The position numbers and the translations under genes are program-made. Under the pieces are notes generated by a model. It did no database searches. It was not told the origin of the DNA and saw nothing but the letters and a program-made list of their open reading frames with translations. Positions 56,724 through 64,000 of a stretch of 64,000 bases of DNA are shown here, piece after piece. How positions within the stretch are numbered: position 1 is the first letter of the stretch; each line of letters opens with the position of its first letter. This DNA comes from Limosilactobacillus vaginalis DSM 5837 = ATCC 49540. GTDB taxonomy: Bacteria > Bacillota > Bacilli > Lactobacillales > Lactobacillaceae. The stretch is from the NCBI RefSeq assembly GCF_000159435.1, contig NZ_GG693412.1:72239-136238 (forward strand). The letters are read 5' to 3'.

Positions 56724-58016
56724 TTACTTCTGTAATTCAGTGTAGTCAACCCACTGTCCATGATAGTCAACAAAGTAGGTTGGCGTTAACTTAACAGTAC
56801 TGTTATCACTTGTATTTTCTTTCCAAAGGTAACCAACTCGAATTCCCTTAACATCCTTAAGCCGGTTGCTTGCCCGAAGTTGTTTGAAGACCGTAGTCGT
56901 TGAGGGAAGACGAACCGGCTTATGGTTAATCGGCAATGGAACTTGAATGCTGTATAAACTCAACCAAGTTTTATTTATTCCGTTAACCTTTGATGACATC
57001 CGAATATCACCATACCCAGCAGAGTTAAAAATTGGAAATCCTTCGACATAGCTCCGGTAATTAATGGTCCGCTGATGATCACTAATCCCATCGTAGCGGA
57101 GATTATCCATTGGAATTCCGGTTTTCGCGATTCGATTAAAGAAATAACTATACAGCTGACTAGATTTTGGCACATCATCATGACTTACATAGTTCTCATA
57201 ACGGACGGTACCATTTTGATGATTATAAATTACCCGTTTATTTTCACCATCACGATAAATAGTCGTGTCTCCCTTACGTTCGGTTGTAATTGAAGACTGC
57301 TTATTTGTACTAATAAGGTTTTGACTTAAGGTATCAATATTTTGTGCTGTTACCTGGTAGCCAAAAACCGGTAATGTAAAGCTCTTTGGGTAAAGAAGCA
57401 TCGTTTGACCGTGAATGATCTTATGATCAACTTCTACTTTTGCTGTTCCCTTAATCAAGGCGTTTAAGCTACTACTTCCCTTTGTCTGACTAATCCGTGC
57501 CCGGTATACCTTATAACCACGATCATTTAGCAAATAAACATTTCGCGGATTATTTAATGGAATTAAAATATGGTCGATCTGCTTAACCCGACTAGTATCA
57601 ATCGACTGCGAAAAAGTCTCATTAAAAATCGTGCCCGTAATACTATCCGGATAACTCACCATTAACGAATTAGGCTGGTGAAGATAGCTAAGGTAAACGT
57701 CGCTATTATCACTTTTTACCAGACTAGCGCGTCCTAACTGACAACTGCGTAATTGGTGCCTAATGGTTATAATCAAATTTTTCCGTGAGCTATACAGTAA
57801 GAATTGTTGCTGATTAGCATCAACATGCACTACTTGGGTCGGTAAGTATAAATCACCGATTGACTGGGTTGTATTGAGGTTTCGTGAACTCGAACTATCT
57901 TTCGTTCGCTCATATTGCACAGGGTTGGACCAGATTGCAGCAGTTAAGAATAAGCTGATTACCACTACAATGGTTAACGCAATGGCTAACCAATTAGTTT
58001 TGATCTTTTTGATCAT
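56724..58016 (-). CDS. yycH: YycH, WalK regulatory membrane protein
   Basis: A 430-residue protein with one N-terminal helix (about 7-29) and a large extracytoplasmic part. The frame runs to 58112 but the ATG at 58016 is used: the helix then starts properly (MIKKIKTNWLAIALTIVVV) and GAGGGGG lies upstream. It overlaps the walK end by 23 bases. The role with YycI is to control WalK (known from other Firmicutes). Confidence 0.88.
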   Translation of the reverse strand: MIKKIKTNWLAIALTIVVVISLFLTAAIWSNPVQYERTKDSSSSRNLNTTQSIGDLYLPTQVVHVDANQQQFLLYSSRKNLIITIRHQLRSCQLGRASLVKSDNSDVYLSYLHQPNSLMVSYPDSITGTIFNETFSQSIDTSRVKQIDHILIPLNNPRNVYLLNDRGYKVYRARISQTKGSSSLNALIKGTAKVEVDHKIIHGQTMLLYPKSFTLPVFGYQVTAQNIDTLSQNLISTNKQSSITTERKGDTTIYRDGENKRVIYNHQNGTVRYENYVSHDDVPKSSQLYSYFFNRIAKTGIPMDNLRYDGISDHQRTINYRSYVEGFPIFNSAGYGDIRMSSKVNGINKTWLSLYSIQVPLPINHKPVRLPSTTTVFKQLRASNRLKDVKGIRVGYLWKENTSDNSTVKLTPTYFVDYHGQWVDYTELQK

Positions 58017-59862
58017 CCCACTCGTCCCCCTCTTCATATGGTACGTATGGTAAGGAAATGTAGAAAGTTGAACCCTTTCCTTCAACACTGTCAACCCAAA
58101 TCTGGCCACCAAGCATGTTTACAACCTCTTTAGAGATGGCAAGGCCAAGCCCTGTACCTCCCTGCTTCCGGCTTCGTGCCTTATCAACCCGGAAGAAACG
58201 GTCAAAGATATGACTTAAATCCTTTCGTGGAATCCCAAGCCCTTGGTCAGAAATACTCATAATAACATGATTGTGCGTTTCTAATAACCGGGCAGTAATT
58301 ACACCACCATCTGGCGAATACTTAATCGCATTATTCATGATATTGTCAATAACCTGGGTAAACTTATCGGTATCAATCTCAACCCATAGATCCTTCTTGG
58401 TAAAGAAGCGCTCGATCGTGTACTTTTTCTTTTTCGGGTCTTCTTCCTTCTTAATAATCATGTCGAACCGATTCAGAATATAGTTAAAAAGCTCGTTAAT
58501 ATTAACGTATTCAAGGTTTAACTTTGTAGTACCGGCATCCATCCGTGAAAGACTCAATAGGTCGTTAATCATCCGAATCATTCGTTCAGTTTCATCCTGA
58601 ACAACCTTGAGAAATTGGGGTGCAATTTCTTTATCTTGCCATGCACCGTCGCTTAATGCTTCAACGTAGCTCTTAACACTGGTTAGTGGGGTCCGCAATT
58701 CATGTGAAACATTAGAAACGAATTCCTTTCGTTCCTGTTCCTCTTTTTGCTGACTAGTAACGTCATGGAGAACACAGACTAACCCGCTAACAAATCCGGA
58801 CTCCCGCTGAATTGGTGAGAAATAAGCGTTCAATATCAAATTACTTCCCGAATTCGACATATCGAGAATCATTTCTTTTTGTTCACTGTTAACAAGTTGA
58901 CGAACGGTATAGTCATGACGAATATCAAGAACATCAATAATTGATTTTCCGATTAGTTCATCATCATGTTCTACCCCTAATAATTGAAGCGCCATATTGT
59001 TAACAATCGTTACGTTGCCTCGCCGATCTGTTGCTAAAACACCATCAGACATGTGTGATAGGACGCTATCCAACCGCCGTCGCTCAGAATCACTCGACTC
59101 CTGGGCCTCTTCAACCCGAACTGAAAGGTTGTTAACTGCCCCGGCTAATTGACCTAACTCATCATTTCCCATTACCCGAACTTGACCAGAAAAATCACCA
59201 CGGGCAATTCGAAGGGTCTGTTTCCGCATTTCTTCAATCGGTCGGGTTATTTCCTGGGAAATAATAATTGCCAGCAATAGTCCAATTACGATCGTGATCA
59301 GGGCAGCAGAAAGGTAAATTAACGTAATGCTGTTGATGTTAGAGTAAACACTCTCTAAGCTGGCACGAAGATAAACAACCCCAACCACGTTATTATTACT
59401 ATTATCCACTAACGGAATAATATTAACGTAGTAGCGTGTATGGTTGCTATTATCATAGACATTTTCGGTGTGGGAACGGTTATTAACCAGTGTTGCCTTT
59501 ACCATTTGCTCGGTAGTTTTTTGACCAATCATATTTCGATTATCAAAATTACTGGTCCCACGAACAACACCCTGACTATCAATTACCCGAATTTCTGAAA
59601 TATTGTTGTTATTAACCTCAGCCAGAATTTTCCGGATCTTTTGATTAGCCTTCTTATGGTTAGTGTTTACTAGCTGTTCACTTAACGAATTATCAACGTA
59701 AGAAGGAAGCTCAATTGTTTGCTTAAACGTATTTAAATTCTGATGTTCCAATTGACGCACAAAAACCGCCCCAACGCATTCCAACGTTAACATCAACATT
59801 AACGCGAAAACGAGGGCGATTTTGAATTTGATTGACTGATAAAATTTTAATTTGCTGTTCAC
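57994..59862 (-). CDS. walK: WalK sensor histidine kinase
   Basis: A 622-residue kinase: TM1 about 13-33, extracytoplasmic Cache-like sensor about 35-178, TM2 about 180-202, HAMP about 203-255, PAS about 265-370, HisKA with phospho-acceptor His387 in FVSNVSHELRTPLTS, and HATPase with NNAIKYSPDGG and GTGLGLAISKEV. GTG start, GAGG upstream. It phosphorylates WalR and controls cell-wall hydrolases; essential in most Firmicutes. Confidence 0.96.
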   Translation of the reverse strand: MNSKLKFYQSIKFKIALVFALMLMLTLECVGAVFVRQLEHQNLNTFKQTIELPSYVDNSLSEQLVNTNHKKANQKIRKILAEVNNNNISEIRVIDSQGVVRGTSNFDNRNMIGQKTTEQMVKATLVNNRSHTENVYDNSNHTRYYVNIIPLVDNSNNNVVGVVYLRASLESVYSNINSITLIYLSAALITIVIGLLLAIIISQEITRPIEEMRKQTLRIARGDFSGQVRVMGNDELGQLAGAVNNLSVRVEEAQESSDSERRRLDSVLSHMSDGVLATDRRGNVTIVNNMALQLLGVEHDDELIGKSIIDVLDIRHDYTVRQLVNSEQKEMILDMSNSGSNLILNAYFSPIQRESGFVSGLVCVLHDVTSQQKEEQERKEFVSNVSHELRTPLTSVKSYVEALSDGAWQDKEIAPQFLKVVQDETERMIRMINDLLSLSRMDAGTTKLNLEYVNINELFNYILNRFDMIIKKEEDPKKKKYTIERFFTKKDLWVEIDTDKFTQVIDNIMNNAIKYSPDGGVITARLLETHNHVIMSISDQGLGIPRKDLSHIFDRFFRVDKARSRKQGGTGLGLAISKEVVNMLGGQIWVDSVEGKGSTFYISLPYVPYEEGDEWDDQKDQN

Positions 59863-59875
59863 AACTGGCTAGCCT

Positions 59876-60583
59876 CTAATTTTGATCAGGATTTGCTAAG
59901 TAGTAACCAACACCACGACGGGTAATCAACCATTGAGGATGGCTTGGATTATCTTCAATCTTTTCCCGGAGTCGACGAACTGTAACATCGACGGTCCGCA
60001 CATCACCAAAGTAGTCATAGCCCCAAACCGTTTGCAAGAGGTGCTCACGGTTAATTACCTGTCCAATATGTTCTGCAAGGTAGTGGAGGAGTTCAAATTC
60101 ACGGTGAGTTAAATTAATGTTTTCGCCACGCTTGGAAACTGTATATGCCTCCGGGTGAATTACTAAGTCGCCAACTTGAATGTCAGTGTTATTATCCTCC
60201 TCAGCTGGTGCCTTAACTGCCGCTTGACGACGAAGATTTGCCTTTACCCGAGCAACTAATTCACGATTAGAAAATGGCTTAGTAACATAATCATCAGCAC
60301 CAAGTTCTAGGCCAAGGACCTTATCTAATTCAGAGTCCTTAGCAGTAACCATAATAATTGGGGTAGTGTGTTTTGCCCGTACTCGCTTAGCTACTTCAAG
60401 GCCGTCAATCTTAGGCAACATTAAATCCAAAATAATTAGATCAGGTTTTTCACCTTCAACTTTTTCTAGGGCTTCTTCCCCATCAAAGGCAACAACGACT
60501 TCATAGCCTTCTTTTTCAAGATTAAATTTGATGATATCTGAAATTGGCTTTTCATCATCAACAACTAAGATTTTTTTTGCCAT
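59876..60583 (-). CDS. walR: WalR response regulator
   Basis: A 235-residue OmpR-type regulator: receiver with acidic pocket VVDDEK, phospho-acceptor Asp53 (IILDLMLPK), [10 protein letters not shown], and winged-helix domain with the recognition region [20 protein letters not shown]. The ATG at 60583 is preferred over 60601 because it gives the family N-terminus [11 protein letters not shown], with GGAGG about 11 bases away. It heads the wal operon. Confidence 0.96.
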   Translation of the reverse strand: MAKKILVVDDEKPISDIIKFNLEKEGYEVVVAFDGEEALEKVEGEKPDLIILDLMLPKIDGLEVAKRVRAKHTTPIIMVTAKDSELDKVLGLELGADDYVTKPFSNRELVARVKANLRRQAAVKAPAEEDNNTDIQVGDLVIHPEAYTVSKRGENINLTHREFELLHYLAEHIGQVINREHLLQTVWGYDYFGDVRTVDVTVRRLREKIEDNPSHPQWLITRRGVGYYLANPDQN

Positions 60584-60674
60584 ATCAATACTTACCTCCA
60601 CATAGGTACAGTTGATTATTAAGGACTGGAAATTTATAGTTTCCAGCTTTGTTTATAATTTAAATTACTCCACC

Positions 60675-60725
60675 AAAAGGGCGAAAATCACTAATAGATC
60701 GCCCAATTACTCTTTTAACATTATA
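60675..60725 (-). promoter_or_regulatory. walR promoter and leader hairpin
   Basis: Extended -10 TGGTATAAT with TATAAT at 60725-60720. About 15 bases into the leader, GGGCGA/TCGCCC (60704-60679) forms a hairpin followed by TTTTGG, which could act as a weak attenuator. A second small hairpin (CTGGAAA/TTTCCAG) lies nearer the start codon. Confidence 0.5.
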
Positions 60726-60764
60726 CCACATCAGTAAAAGATCAATTTAAATTCCAATAAATTA

Positions 60765-60793
60765 TTGACAGTGTTAAAGAATGATGATACATT
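60765..60793 (+). promoter_or_regulatory. Promoter of tRNA-Lys copy 1
   Basis: TTGACA (60765-60770), 17-base spacer, TACATT (60788-60793). Confidence 0.6.
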
Positions 60794-60822
60794 TATATAT
60801 GTTCTGATTGAACAAGATATAT

Positions 60823-60895
60823 GGGCAGTTAGCTCAGCTGGCAGAGCAACGGACTCTTAATCCGTGGGTCCAGGGTTCGATCCCCTGACTGCCCA
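60823..60895 (+). tRNA. tRNA-Lys (CTT), copy 1
   Basis: A 73-base cloverleaf: acceptor GGGCAGT/ACTGCCC, D-arm GCTC/GAGC, anticodon stem ACGGA/TCCGT with loop CTCTTAA (anticodon CTT, decoding AAG), T-arm with GGTTCGATC, discriminator A. CCA is not encoded. Identical to 62583-62655. Confidence 0.97.
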
Positions 60896-60908
60896 TCAGA
60901 GGTTTACA

Positions 60909-60933
60909 AGATCACCATTTTGGTGGTCTTTTT
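60909..60933 (+). terminator. tRNA terminator
   Basis: AGATCACCA/TGGTGGTCT hairpin followed by T-runs. Confidence 0.8.
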
Positions 60934-61010
60934 CTTTTTTAAATTTTTCCTTGATTGTTACCTAACGTCATTATGTAAGATAAAGTTATTTAGAAGGGAG
61001 GAATTATTCA

Positions 61011-61718
61011 GTGCTTACTAGCGGACAATTGGCACAACGATGTCATACTTCTATTAGAACAGTTCAATACTATGATCAAAAGGGGTTGCTCCATGCTAAA
61101 AGAAGCCACAGTAATCGGCGGGAGTATGATAAGAAAGATCTTTTACGTCTTCAACAGATCCTTACCTACCGCAAGCTCGGCTTTAAGCTTAACGATATTC
61201 AAAAGCTAATGGATCATGACCAATCAGCTCAAATTCTATCATCATTAATTGATAAACAAACAAATTCGCTACAAGAACAACTTCACCAAGTCGAATCACA
61301 GCTTGAAGGGTTGAAACACCTACAAAAACAGCTTAATTCTATAGATAATTTTTCAACTGAAGTACAAAAAGAGGTGTTATCTAGTATGAATATGACCAAA
61401 AAACTCCACTATTTACGGTTAAAAATGTTGGGATGGGGACTTATTGTTGATTTTCTGCTGTGGGGAAGTTTGATATACGTTATTTACCACGGTGCTTCAA
61501 TTTGGTGGTTTGTTTTAGGATTAATTTTCTCTCTTGCTATCAGTGGTGAGCTCACCTATGCTTATTACCAACACTCAATCTACCTTTGTCCTCACTGCCA
61601 ATCTGAATTTGTTCCCTCATTCAGAATATGGGTTGGGGCCGCACATACTCCCAACACCAGAAGGTTAACGTGTCCGAATTGTCATCAAAAAAATTTTTGT
61701 GTTGAAGAATATCGATAA
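61011..61718 (+). CDS. Membrane-tethered MerR-type regulator with C-terminal zinc ribbon
   Basis: A 235-residue protein. Residues 2-70 are a MerR HTH plus wing (SGQLAQRCHTSIRTVQYYDQ, RREYDKKDLLRLQQI). A coiled-coil dimerisation helix spans about 75-125, then two membrane helices (about 140-158 and 164-186) and a ribbon with paired cysteines CPHC (193-196) and CPNC (221-224). No effector domain is present, so the signal is probably sensed at or in the membrane or by the metal site. Start GTG after GGGAGG. It sits alone between a tRNA-Lys gene and a convergent HAD gene. Confidence 0.82.
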   Translation: MLTSGQLAQRCHTSIRTVQYYDQKGLLHAKRSHSNRREYDKKDLLRLQQILTYRKLGFKLNDIQKLMDHDQSAQILSSLIDKQTNSLQEQLHQVESQLEGLKHLQKQLNSIDNFSTEVQKEVLSSMNMTKKLHYLRLKMLGWGLIVDFLLWGSLIYVIYHGASIWWFVLGLIFSLAISGELTYAYYQHSIYLCPHCQSEFVPSFRIWVGAAHTPNTRRLTCPNCHQKNFCVEEYR

Positions 61719-61721
61719 AAC

Positions 61722-61757
61722 AATCCCCGGATGCCTTAAACCTGACACTCGGGGATT
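61722..61757. terminator. Bidirectional intrinsic terminator
   Basis: AATCCCCG/CGGGGATT stem between convergent merR-like and HAD-like genes. Confidence 0.65.
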
Positions 61758-61763
61758 TATTAT

Positions 61764-62408
61764 CTACTCATCTAATTCATTGTCTTCCCATACTTTACGG
61801 ATCATTGGGTACTTCAGATCACCAACTTGACTTACTTGATACTTAGCAGCTTTCAATTCAGTTGCATCACCAACACCAATTGAAACAACACCCGTATCGT
61901 TTATTAGTGCAATTTGCTTAGCATTAGACCCAATCCCAATACATGCAGCTGGTTGAACATTTAACTCTTGGCTTGCTTTTAGGTATGGGTTATCACTATC
62001 TACTGGAGAAACAAAGGCATCAAAGAAATCATCGACCTTTAATTTCTGGAGAATCTCTTTTGCATGCCCGTCAACATCATTAACAGCCATATCAACATAA
62101 TGATCGTAGAAGTTATTTAGTAATCGCTTAGCATTTGGGTAAAGTTTATCTTCACCGATTCCTTCAATAACCTTGGTGTACATTTCATATTGCTCATTTA
62201 ACAGTTCATCCTTGTCGGCGTCCGTTTGGTTAAAATGACTTAGGACCACTTCTAACGCTTGGTGTCGATCTAGTCCAGCTAATTGATGAGCCACCTTTCC
62301 AGGTAGCCCCATGCCAAATTCGTACATCGCTAAATTACGCCATGCTTCGAATTGTAATTCATCGGTATCCAAAATAATTTGATTGAGGCTTAAAATTGCA
62401 CCCTTCAC
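61764..62408 (-). CDS. PgmB-like HAD-fold protein lacking catalytic residues
   Basis: A 214-residue protein aligning with beta-phosphoglucomutase over its length (LDTDELQFEAWRNLA, then cap helices, then a Rossmann end). Motif I reads AILSLNQIILDT: the two catalytic Asp are Ser7 and Asn9. The motif II Ser/Thr, the motif III Lys-Pro and the motif IV acidic pair (here GIGSNAKQ) are also gone. The reading frame is intact, so it is a probable pseudoenzyme or regulator rather than a decayed gene. Start GTG with AAGGGATG. The active paralogue is at 23306-23968. Confidence 0.8.
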   Translation of the reverse strand: MKGAILSLNQIILDTDELQFEAWRNLAMYEFGMGLPGKVAHQLAGLDRHQALEVVLSHFNQTDADKDELLNEQYEMYTKVIEGIGEDKLYPNAKRLLNNFYDHYVDMAVNDVDGHAKEILQKLKVDDFFDAFVSPVDSDNPYLKASQELNVQPAACIGIGSNAKQIALINDTGVVSIGVGDATELKAAKYQVSQVGDLKYPMIRKVWEDNELDE

Positions 62409-62532
62409 TATTTTTCATCCCTTTATCAATTAATTATTCTTAACTCCTACTTTACAGATACAAGCAAGAATCTTCAATCAATTTCTATTCCTTCTCGTTC
62501 TCATTTTAACCTCACTTTCTTCAAAAAAGGTC

Positions 62533-62561
62533 TTGCAAATTCAATTAAAGATTGATAAGAT
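62533..62561 (+). promoter_or_regulatory. Promoter of tRNA-Lys copy 2
   Basis: TTGCAA (62533-62538), 17-base spacer, TAAGAT (62556-62561). Confidence 0.55.
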
Positions 62562-62582
62562 AATATCTGTTGTCAATGACAT

Positions 62583-62655
62583 GGGCAGTTAGCTCAGCTG
62601 GCAGAGCAACGGACTCTTAATCCGTGGGTCCAGGGTTCGATCCCCTGACTGCCCA
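62583..62655 (+). tRNA. tRNA-Lys (CTT), copy 2
   Basis: Identical to copy 1 over all 73 bases, with unrelated flanks apart from ATG before and TC after. Same cloverleaf and CTT anticodon. Confidence 0.97.
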
Positions 62656-62659
62656 TCGT

Positions 62660-62695
62660 AAAAAAGGTCACCGATTATTCGGTGGCCTTTTTTGA
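62660..62695 (+). terminator. tRNA terminator
   Basis: AAAAAAGGTCACCG / CGGTGGCCTTTTTT; probably serves both the tRNA and the convergent alcohol dehydrogenase gene. Confidence 0.85.
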
Positions 62696-62744
62696 TATAT
62701 TAATGACTTCTAAAAACATAGTTACCAACATTGCTGCTAGACTT

Positions 62745-63866
62745 TTAGTCGCCAGGTTGATAGTCCTTATCAATAATTAGAACTGGCTTAATTGTCTTTC
62801 CTGATACTGAATCGGCGTTGGCTTGATTGATTTGATCGAAGTCATAGAACTTTTCAGTCTTGTCAAAGTCAAACATTCCCAACTTGTAGAATTCGATTAG
62901 CCGTGGAATATCAACTTGTGGAATCGAGTCACCCATGTTAACACCGACGATTGTCCGGTCACTAGGGCAAAGATCGTTCCAGGTATCAACATCAATATGG
63001 TTTGCGGTAACCGCAACTGGTGCCAATGTTCCACCTTGGGCAAGCGATTGAATTGCATCTTCCATAACCTTAGTCACACCGGTAGTATCAACAATATAAT
63101 CAACGCCTTTTCCATCAGTTAAGTTTTGGATTGACTTAACCATGTCTTGGTCATTAGTATTAATTGCGTCAGTAGCTCCCAACTCCTTAGCTAACTCAAG
63201 CCGTTCAGGGACACGATCAATAGCGATGACTTTAGTGCATCCTGAAATCTTACCAGCCATCATTGCCGCTAAACCAACGGCACCGGTACCAGTTACAGCA
63301 ATTGTAGAACCTGGTTCTGGCTTTAATGTATTGAAGACCGTTCCTGAACCAGTAACGTAACCACAGCCTAGAGGACCTAGTTTCCGCAAGTCAAGATCCT
63401 TAGGAACCTTAACGGCGTTCCGTTCACGAACCACGGTCGTTGTTGTAAATGAAGATTGATCAAACATATCGTCAACTTGATGACCATCCTCAGTAAAATG
63501 AGCACTTCCATCGGGACGAACACCAGAAAGGTTATTAGCAGCATAGTTCAGACACTTTGTTGGCTTCCCTTTCAAGCAGTTAATACAATTACCACAACCA
63601 TAGAATGAAAGAATTACATGATCGCCGGGTTTGAAATTCTTAACTTCAGGACCAACCTTTTCAACAATCCCAGAACCTTCATGGCCCAGGATGATTGGGT
63701 AGCCGATTTCTGCGTCACCTTTCCGTAAAGCTTCATCTGAGTGACAAATTCCAGAAGCAACCATGTGAATCTGTAAATCATCAGCTTGCATATCTGCTAA
63801 TTCAACATCATCACGAATATCAAATTTTGCTCCCTTTTGATCAACAATTGCAGCTTTAATCTTCAT
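62745..63866 (-). CDS. Zinc-containing NAD(P)-dependent alcohol dehydrogenase
   Basis: A 373-residue medium-chain dehydrogenase. Catalytic zinc ligands in ASGICHSDEALR and GHEGSGIVEKVG and the Cys in LGPLGCGYVTGSG; structural zinc lobe GCGNCINCLKGKPTKC; Rossmann motif VTGTGAVGLAAMM with acidic AIDRV, which favours NAD. It resembles aryl/benzyl alcohol or class III-type dehydrogenases; the substrate is unknown. Monocistronic, ATG after CAGGAGA, behind a promoter with a cre-like site. Confidence 0.9.
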   Translation of the reverse strand: MKIKAAIVDQKGAKFDIRDDVELADMQADDLQIHMVASGICHSDEALRKGDAEIGYPIILGHEGSGIVEKVGPEVKNFKPGDHVILSFYGCGNCINCLKGKPTKCLNYAANNLSGVRPDGSAHFTEDGHQVDDMFDQSSFTTTTVVRERNAVKVPKDLDLRKLGPLGCGYVTGSGTVFNTLKPEPGSTIAVTGTGAVGLAAMMAGKISGCTKVIAIDRVPERLELAKELGATDAINTNDQDMVKSIQNLTDGKGVDYIVDTTGVTKVMEDAIQSLAQGGTLAPVAVTANHIDVDTWNDLCPSDRTIVGVNMGDSIPQVDIPRLIEFYKLGMFDFDKTEKFYDFDQINQANADSVSGKTIKPVLIIDKDYQPGD

Positions 63867-63902
63867 AAAAATATCTCCTGTTTATTTAGCTAACATCTCT
63901 AC

Positions 63903-63967
63903 AATGTTCATACTATCACAATTGAACATTTGATAAGCCCTTATCAGAAAGCGCTTACTTTATTATA
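63903..63967 (-). promoter_or_regulatory. Control region of the zinc alcohol dehydrogenase gene
   Basis: TATAAT at 63967-63962, cre-like AGAAAGCGCTTACT at 63946-63959 just after it, and an inverted repeat AATGTTCA / TGAACATT (63903-63910 and 63923-63930) in the leader. The cre-like site matches TGWAANCGNTNWCA at 12 of 14 positions, suggesting CcpA repression in sugar excess; the inverted repeat may bind another regulator. Confidence 0.55.
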
Positions 63968-64000
63968 ACAACAAATTCTTGTAAAAACAGGATTTATATT

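Noticed and set aside
60823..62655. tRNA genes as att sites of a genomic island
   Set aside because: No integrase, no partial tRNA end repeat, and both copies are full length with own promoters.

Overview
The window looks like the chromosome of a heterofermentative lactic acid bacterium of the Lactobacillaceae, most like the Limosilactobacillus (L. reuteri) group. The evidence is the low to moderate GC content, strong Gram-positive Shine-Dalgarno sequences, a maltose phosphorylase/beta-phosphoglucomutase/maltose permease operon, glutamate-cysteine ligase, a 1,3-propanediol-dehydrogenase-type iron alcohol dehydrogenase, ClpL and RexAB. The species cannot be fixed from sequence alone. The WalRK-YycHIJ-HtrA-RlmH block, purA and a dense DnaA-box cluster suggest an origin-proximal location. 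No integrase, transposase, phage gene or CRISPR array was seen.

Layout: 1-4100 holds the end of an rRNA uracil methyltransferase, two overlapping GT4 glycosyltransferases and a small membrane protein. 4118-9473 is nucleotide metabolism: pyrR-pyrF with two PyrR-type attenuators, then divergent purA and guaC, each followed by a copy of the same structured 3'UTR element. 9475-13221 carries a transporter, M20 peptidase, nitroreductase and orphan antitoxin-like gene behind an aromatic-rich leader peptide and an intrinsic terminator. 13222-19823 has a two-component system with a small alarmone synthetase, a membrane glycerophosphodiesterase, and a YolD/UmuC pair under a LexA-like box. 19843-22962 has redox and gamma-glutamyl metabolism. 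23306-28832 is the maltose operon with its LacI-type regulator, which is coupled to rexBA (28832-36468).

36598-47187 is envelope and stress: a TauE-type permease, two cardiolipin synthases, an acetyltransferase, a MazF-like protein without antitoxin, clpL behind a small HTH gene, a promoter-to-terminator structured RNA, OsmC and Nudix proteins, and a membrane protein/DUF4097 pair. 47230-51758 carries two broken genes: a frameshifted iron alcohol dehydrogenase, and a mucus-binding-type adhesin with an in-frame amber codon just before its LPQTG sorting signal and a G9 tract near its N-terminus.

51759-60725 is the rlmH, DnaA-box, pgpA, htrA and walJ-I-H-K-R block. 60823-64000 has two identical tRNA-Lys(CTT) genes flanking a membrane-tethered MerR-type protein and a HAD pseudoenzyme, then a zinc alcohol dehydrogenase.

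The strongest candidates for undescribed biology are the covarying 3'UTR elements of purA and guaC, the aromatic leader-peptide attenuator, the orphan RNA at 43045-43216, the doubly switchable adhesin with a WalR-like hexamer array upstream, and the DnaA-box cluster before rlmH.
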